Source of the DNA: Candidatus Sulfuritelmatomonas gaucii
GTDB lineage: Bacteria; Acidobacteriota; Terriglobia; Terriglobales; Acidobacteriaceae
Direction of reading: 5' to 3'
DNA: 64,000 nt
NCBI GenBank assembly: GCA_900290245.1
Contig: OKRB01000013.1
Span: 140,362 to 204,361, forward strand
A model generated the notes under the pieces. The model saw only the letters and a program-made list of their open reading frames with translations. It made no database searches and was not told the DNA's origin. Made by a program: the position numbers and the translations under genes. Positions 59,891 to 64,000 of this stretch are shown piece by piece; the stretch's first letter is position 1; each line of letters starts with the position of its first letter.

Positions 59891-61303
59891 CTATGGATTT
59901 GGGACAGCTGTTTTGAATGGACTTGATGGCTGGTTAACCTCCCCAAAAGTGAGGTAGGGCACTGGAGCGGCGCTTGTAGGCATCGACTCCAGCGTTTTCA
60001 GATCGGCCTGCACCTTTTCCCACTTGTCGTGATCCTTCTTGGTGGTAATCGGCGCATTCGGATCGGCATAATATGCCTCAACATCGCTCTTGATTCCCGG
60101 AGGGATCGGGCGATTCGGTTGGCTGGCAAGCCGGTGCAGCAACTCGGCGTAAGTGGAGTCGGTAAGCGAATAGCCGCCTGGCTTCACAATCTGTCCGGTG
60201 TCGAGGTCGCGATTGGGCAATGGATGCTGGGCATTGAGCGGCTCAAGCGTGGCCACCGGGTACAAAGGAGCTATCGCAGGCTCTTGCTCCGCCTGTCTTG
60301 GTCTGAAGCGGGCGAGTCGCGCGCGCATGTTTGAAGTGGCCGAGGCCATGCTGTGCATGTAATCGGTCTCGGCGGCCGGCGTCGGGCCCTTGATGGCGAC
60401 CAGCGAAAGAGGTCCGAATTTTGGGAGGATAAAGATCAGACCGGCAATCAGGCGCGTTTCTATGCTTGCTTTCTTGCGATAGGCGGCCCAGTTGTAAAGT
60501 TTGTCCACCGCGGCGGCTTCTTTCTCGATCTCGGCCGCATCCGGTGTATCCGGTTCGGCCGGCTCGTGGTTGCGATGCAACACGGTGAGTGCATACGCAA
60601 TGCGGGGAATGAGCTTACGCGTCGCCATGTTGTACGCGGTCATGTTGATGAACTGCCGGCCCCTGCTGCCGTCAAAGCTCTCGGTCAGGCCGTAGGTTTG
60701 GTAGAACGCGAGTGCGACCTGACGCTGGGGAACCCTGAGCCCGATGTGACGCAGGTAGCCCAACGGTGCAAGGTGGTGCTGTGCGATCTGGTCGATGTCG
60801 AAGGCAAATTCGACCCGCACGTGTTGGTGCTTGCCTTCGGCGTAATTCACACTCGGTCCGAAACGCTTTGCGAGTTTGGGAAACTGCATTGCAACAGCGC
60901 GGTTTGTGGCCTCCGAGTGCCCGTATGAATCGCCAACGTAATGCGAGAGCGCGCCCACGGCGAAGGCCAGCTCATCGGCGTTGTGCGCGTTGCGGAAGAG
61001 CGCGATCACGAAGTCTCCGGTGCGCACGTAATGAGTAAGATCAGAGAAAAATGCATCGCCGAAGGGGTAGTACCCGATGTCCTGGATGACGCATCCGCCG
61101 TAAGCATAGGCACGCGCGCGATCCAGCTGCGCCGGCGTGAGCTTGGGATACTGGTTAAGCAGCAGCGGAACGATCGAGTCCTGCCACACCAGGTCGATAA
61201 TCTGCTCGTGCGTGAGCAGGGAGTAACCTGCCGCGTGCCGCGGCCAGCACATTGGCAGCAGCAACACGAGCAACAGAAAGGTCCGCACTCGATTCAGGCG
61301 CAT
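59891..61303 (-). CDS. exported zinc-dependent phospholipase-C-like protein
   Basis: 470 residues from the ATG at 61303, opening a signal peptide of about 27 residues. The mature N-terminus begins YSLLTHEQIID and contains LTHYV, ALSHYVGDSYGHSEA and KHQHVRVEF, the His/Asp/Glu zinc-ligand pattern of the Zn_dep_PLPC (PF00882) helical domain within about residues 28-200. The C-terminal 200 residues are unlike bacterial phospholipases and include a hydrophobic stretch near 285-305. Lipid hydrolysis is likely but not proven. The open frame to 61372 has no support. Confidence 0.78.
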   Translation of the reverse strand: MRLNRVRTFLLLVLLLPMCWPRHAAGYSLLTHEQIIDLVWQDSIVPLLLNQYPKLTPAQLDRARAYAYGGCVIQDIGYYPFGDAFFSDLTHYVRTGDFVIALFRNAHNADELAFAVGALSHYVGDSYGHSEATNRAVAMQFPKLAKRFGPSVNYAEGKHQHVRVEFAFDIDQIAQHHLAPLGYLRHIGLRVPQRQVALAFYQTYGLTESFDGSRGRQFINMTAYNMATRKLIPRIAYALTVLHRNHEPAEPDTPDAAEIEKEAAAVDKLYNWAAYRKKASIETRLIAGLIFILPKFGPLSLVAIKGPTPAAETDYMHSMASATSNMRARLARFRPRQAEQEPAIAPLYPVATLEPLNAQHPLPNRDLDTGQIVKPGGYSLTDSTYAELLHRLASQPNRPIPPGIKSDVEAYYADPNAPITTKKDHDKWEKVQADLKTLESMPTSAAPVPYLTFGEVNQPSSPFKTAVPNP

Positions 61304-61411
61304 CGCAATCGGGCCACGCGGAATTCCGCGATGGAAAGTGAGGGGGGATGGAAGCCGGGATCCCGCCTTCATTGTATGTGATGCTCATCCTGCTGCACGA
61401 GAGCGCCTCAT

Positions 61412-62707
61412 TTACGCGGCGCTGATTCTTCGTCTCATCGCCAGCATGATCACTGCCGAAAGAGCCATCATCACACTCACCGCATCCAACCCGGCAGCGT
61501 AGCTGCCCACGCGCTGTTTGAGCCACCCAATCAGGAGAGGTCCCGCAAAACCGCCCAGGTTGCCGAGTGAGTTAATCAGCGCAATTCCCGCGGCCGCGCT
61601 CGCGCCCGAGAGAAACATTCCGGGCATCGCCCACAGCGGGGGCTTGGACCCGTTCACGCCAAAGCTCGCCACGGCGAGCGCCAGAATTACCGCCAGCGCG
61701 GCCTCGGCGTAGCCGGCCCACACCAAGCCCGCGCATCCCAGCACACAGGGAATAGTGACGTGCCAGATGCGCTCCAGCGTCCGGTCAGAGTGCCGTGCCC
61801 ACACCACCATTCCCACCACAGCCACAGCGCTCGGAAGCGCATTCAGCCAGCCGACCGTCAGCGCGGAGAACCCGAACTGCCTGATCAGCAGCGGCGCCCA
61901 AAATCCAATCGCATATAGTCCCGCCGAGGTTCCCGAGTAGATCAACGCCAGCGCCAGCACCCGGGGATCGCGCAACACAGCCCAGATCGCGGCCATCGTG
62001 CTCGGGTGCGAACCGCCCTTGGCGCGTTCCATCTGCAAGGTTTGCAGCAGCCATGCGCATTCATCCGCGCTGAGCCATTCCGCCTGCTCCGGCGAGTCGG
62101 TGAGCACCTTCAAGGTCAGAAAGCCCAAAAGAATCGCCGGCAGCGCCTCAATCATGTAAAGCCACTGCCAGTTGGCTAGCCCGGCAATCCGGGGCAGCTC
62201 CATCAGCGCACCCGAAATCGGTGAGCCCACCGCTGAGGACAACGGCGCCGCAGCCATGAACGCCGCGATCGCCACTGCCCGCTGGCGAACCGGGAACCAC
62301 AGGTTCAGATAAAGCAGCGTTCCAGGGAAAAAACCCGCCTCGGCAACACCCAGCAGAAGGCGCATCGCATAAAAGCTCCACGGCCCAACCACAAATGCCG
62401 AGGCCATCGACACAATGCCCCACGCCACCACGACGCGCGCGATCCATCTTCGGGCGCCCACACGCAGTATCATCAGGTTCGACGGCACCTGGAACGCGAT
62501 ATATCCGATGAAGAAGACACCGCCGCCGAGGCCGAACATCTCTGGCGTCAATCCAAGCGCCTGGTTCATGCTCAACGCGGCAAATCCCACATTCGCCCGG
62601 TCGAGAAAGCACACGAGGTAAAGCAGCATGACGAAGGGAAGAATCCGCAGTTGCAGCTTCCGCGTTACGCGGGCTTCGATGCTCGAATTCCCGGCGTGAG
62701 AGTTCAC
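61412..62707 (-). CDS. MFS carboxylate transporter (ACS/tartrate-type)
   Basis: 431 residues from a GTG at 62707, which overlaps the stop of the upstream gene as GTGA and so is translationally coupled. There are about 12 transmembrane helices. YLVCFLDRANVGFAALSMNQALGLTPEMFGLGGGVFFIGYIAFQVPSNL near the start is the signature of the anion:cation symporter (ACS) branch that includes tartrate, phthalate and hexuronate carriers. The neighbour makes tartrate the most likely cargo. The frame is open to 62752, inside the dehydrogenase gene. Confidence 0.85.
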   Translation of the reverse strand: MNSHAGNSSIEARVTRKLQLRILPFVMLLYLVCFLDRANVGFAALSMNQALGLTPEMFGLGGGVFFIGYIAFQVPSNLMILRVGARRWIARVVVAWGIVSMASAFVVGPWSFYAMRLLLGVAEAGFFPGTLLYLNLWFPVRQRAVAIAAFMAAAPLSSAVGSPISGALMELPRIAGLANWQWLYMIEALPAILLGFLTLKVLTDSPEQAEWLSADECAWLLQTLQMERAKGGSHPSTMAAIWAVLRDPRVLALALIYSGTSAGLYAIGFWAPLLIRQFGFSALTVGWLNALPSAVAVVGMVVWARHSDRTLERIWHVTIPCVLGCAGLVWAGYAEAALAVILALAVASFGVNGSKPPLWAMPGMFLSGASAAAGIALINSLGNLGGFAGPLLIGWLKQRVGSYAAGLDAVSVMMALSAVIMLAMRRRISAA

Positions 62708-63798
62708 GCCGTCGCCAGCGGACTTTTGGCGCCCGTTGCGACGGCAGCGCAAACCGCTTCGGTTACGTCCGCCGTCGTCGCCATGCCGCCCAGGTCACGT
62801 GTGTGCAGCCGCGGATTCGCCGTCACGCTCTCAATCGATCGCATCAGCCGCCGAGCTGCCTCAGTCTCGCCAAGGTGCTCAAGCATCAGCGCCGCCGTCC
62901 AGAAGGTTCCCACCGGGTTGGCGATGCCTTTGCCCATAATATCGAAGGCCGATCCGTGAATTGGCTCGAACATCGACGGATACACGCGCTCAGGATTAAT
63001 GTTCGCTGTTGGCCCAATGCCCAGGCTGCCTGCCAGCGCCGCCGCCAGGTCAGTCAGAATGTCAGCGTGCAGATTCGTCGCGACCACGGTATCGATCGAT
63101 GCCGGCCGGTTCACCATTCGCGCCGTCATCGCGTCCACCATCTCCTTATCCCAGCGCACCTCGGGAAAATCTTTCGCCACTTCCGTCGCGATTTCATCCC
63201 ACATCACCATGCCGTGCCGCTGCGCGTTGCTTTTCGTAACCAGCGTCAGCAGCTTGCGCAGACGCGACTGCGCAAGCCGGAATGCATAACGCTGGATGCG
63301 CTCCACACCTGCGCGCGTCATCACTGAGACCTCGGCCGCCACTTCCATCGGGAATCCCTGGTGCACGCGACCGCCCGCGCCGGAGTACTCGCCCTCGGTG
63401 TTTTCGCGCACGATCACCCAGTCCAGATCTTCGGCGCGACAGCGCTTCAGCGGCGCGTCAATCCCCGGCAGAATCCGCGCCGGGCGCACATTCGCATATT
63501 GATCCAGGCCTTGGCAGATCTTCAGTCTTAGTCCCCAAAGCGTAATGTGATCGGGAATGTCGGGGTCGCCCGCCGAGCCAAAGAGGATCGCATCTTTTTT
63601 CTTGAGCGCATCCAGGCCATCATTGGGCATCATCACGCCGTGCGCGCGATAGTAGTCCCCGCTCCAAGGAAAACTTTCAAACTCAAACGCTAGCTCGCTG
63701 CCTGCTGCGGCCAGCGCCTCAAGCACTTGCCGCCCCGCAGGCACAACTTCCTTCCCGATTCCGTCGCCGGGCACCAGCGCAATTCGGTATCGTCTCAT
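62704..63798 (-). CDS. tartrate/D-malate dehydrogenase
   Basis: 364 residues from the ATG at 63798. The isocitrate/isopropylmalate dehydrogenase fold is clear: IALVPGDGIGKEVVPAG at the start, VIVRENTEGEYSGAGGRVHQG (substrate loop), LVTKSNAQRHGMVMWDE, VDAMTARMV, VATNLHADILTDLAAALAGSLGIGPTANI, and FEPIHGSAFDIMGKGIANPVGTF. The VIVRENTEGEY loop and the length of the chain match tartrate dehydrogenase/D-malate dehydrogenase (TtuC/DmlA), not LeuB, which has a different substrate loop. It oxidises and decarboxylates tartrate or D-malate with NAD. It is cotranscribed with the MFS carrier. Confidence 0.88.
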   Translation of the reverse strand: MRRYRIALVPGDGIGKEVVPAGRQVLEALAAAGSELAFEFESFPWSGDYYRAHGVMMPNDGLDALKKKDAILFGSAGDPDIPDHITLWGLRLKICQGLDQYANVRPARILPGIDAPLKRCRAEDLDWVIVRENTEGEYSGAGGRVHQGFPMEVAAEVSVMTRAGVERIQRYAFRLAQSRLRKLLTLVTKSNAQRHGMVMWDEIATEVAKDFPEVRWDKEMVDAMTARMVNRPASIDTVVATNLHADILTDLAAALAGSLGIGPTANINPERVYPSMFEPIHGSAFDIMGKGIANPVGTFWTAALMLEHLGETEAARRLMRSIESVTANPRLHTRDLGGMATTADVTEAVCAAVATGAKSPLATA

Positions 63799-63840
63799 CG
63801 TCTGACCCCACGCACGAACACGGCCATTGTACCGAGTGCA

Positions 63841-63875
63841 GGGAACAAGGGACCAAGGGAACGAGGGAATAAGGG
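63841..63875. repeat. octad tract T8, canonical G4 motif
   Basis: Five GGG runs at exactly 8-base intervals (63841, 63849, 63857, 63865, 63873), each pair separated by five bases such as AACAA or ACCAA. It lies 43 bp upstream of the dehydrogenase start. The rest of 63799-64000 holds a doubled AGAAGCT-like 7-base unit near 63926-63941 and no gene. Confidence 0.65.
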
Positions 63876-64000
63876 CGGCCAACGGGAGATCGCTCCGACA
63901 CAAATTCCCCGAAAACACTAAAGGCCAAGAGCTAGAAGCTAGGTCTTTGACAACCTGAATTTGTTCCTTCTGTAGCCGAACTTCTGGCGGGCCTTTTTGC

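Noticed and set aside
63940..63970. TTGACA promoter at the right edge
   Set aside because: TTGACA is present, but the six bases 17 bp downstream (CTGTAG) do not resemble a -10 element, and no start codon can be tied to it in the window.
1..64000. CRISPR array, tRNA, rRNA, transposase or prophage genes
   Set aside because: I found no spaced direct repeats of CRISPR type, no cloverleaf or rRNA sequence I recognise, and no transposase, integrase or phage structural motifs among the translated frames. A tRNA could still be missed by eye.

Overview
The window is GC-rich chromosomal DNA, most probably from an acidobacterium of the Terriglobia/Acidobacteriaceae type. This is inferred from the gene repertoire and from intergenic hairpin repeats that look familiar from that group; no 16S gene is present to confirm it. 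It is densely coding on both strands, with no rRNA, tRNA, CRISPR array, phage module or transposase that I can see. About 51 protein genes are supported, two of them broken.

Layout. 1-4.0 kb: start of an AsmA-like gene (cut by the window edge), a coiled-coil zinc-ribbon protein, an exported protein with a GH18-like motif, a 5'-nucleotidase-like HAD protein and a Tat-exported metallophosphoesterase. 4.0-8.1 kb: PmbA/TldE, a Crp/Fnr regulator, a regulator-like protein with only the cyclic-nucleotide-binding fold, and a tandem universal stress protein with two CRP-like operators in front of it. 8.4-25.2 kb: carbohydrate and housekeeping genes (GH3 glucosidase, SGNH hydrolase, xylulokinase, a large glycosidase-like protein, Rpe, a BamD-like lipoprotein-assembly candidate), a SpoIIE-type phosphatase, and a frameshifted UvrC-like gene. 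25.3-31.6 kb: a GNAT gene with an in-frame stop, then valS, nadC, birA and coaX. 31.7-43.5 kb: MFS exporter, Tat-exported GH2-type glycosidase, six-domain S1 protein, UBP zinc finger, beta-propeller, VOC protein, YkgJ-type protein, alr and a cytidylate-kinase-like gene. 43.7-49.8 kb: an ECF sigma/anti-sigma envelope-stress operon with three translationally coupled membrane proteins, and a divergent isoprenoid-synthase-fold gene carrying the same promoter signature. 49.8-64 kb: glgC, outer-membrane protein, YdcF, BON protein, asnS, XRE-cupin regulator, M16 peptidase, zinc-dependent phospholipase-C-like protein, and a tartrate/malate dehydrogenase coupled to an MFS carboxylate transporter.

How genes fit together. 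The GH3, GH2, SGNH and glycosidase-like proteins with xylulokinase suggest a plant-polymer-degrading heterotroph. nadC-birA-coaX form a cofactor cluster behind valS. The Crp/Fnr protein has FNR-like cysteines and a CRP-like recognition helix, and two CRP-type palindromes lie 22 bp apart upstream of the nearby usp gene. The sigma operon and the divergent isoprenoid-synthase-like gene both carry GGAACC-N16-CGTA, so they are probably one regulon.

Most unusual features: degenerate tracts with strict 7-bp and 8-bp periodicity at eight loci, one inside a coding sequence and two forming canonical G-quadruplex motifs; a hairpin family with compensatory stem changes; and a palindrome-rich 210-bp patch at 39.0-39.2 kb.
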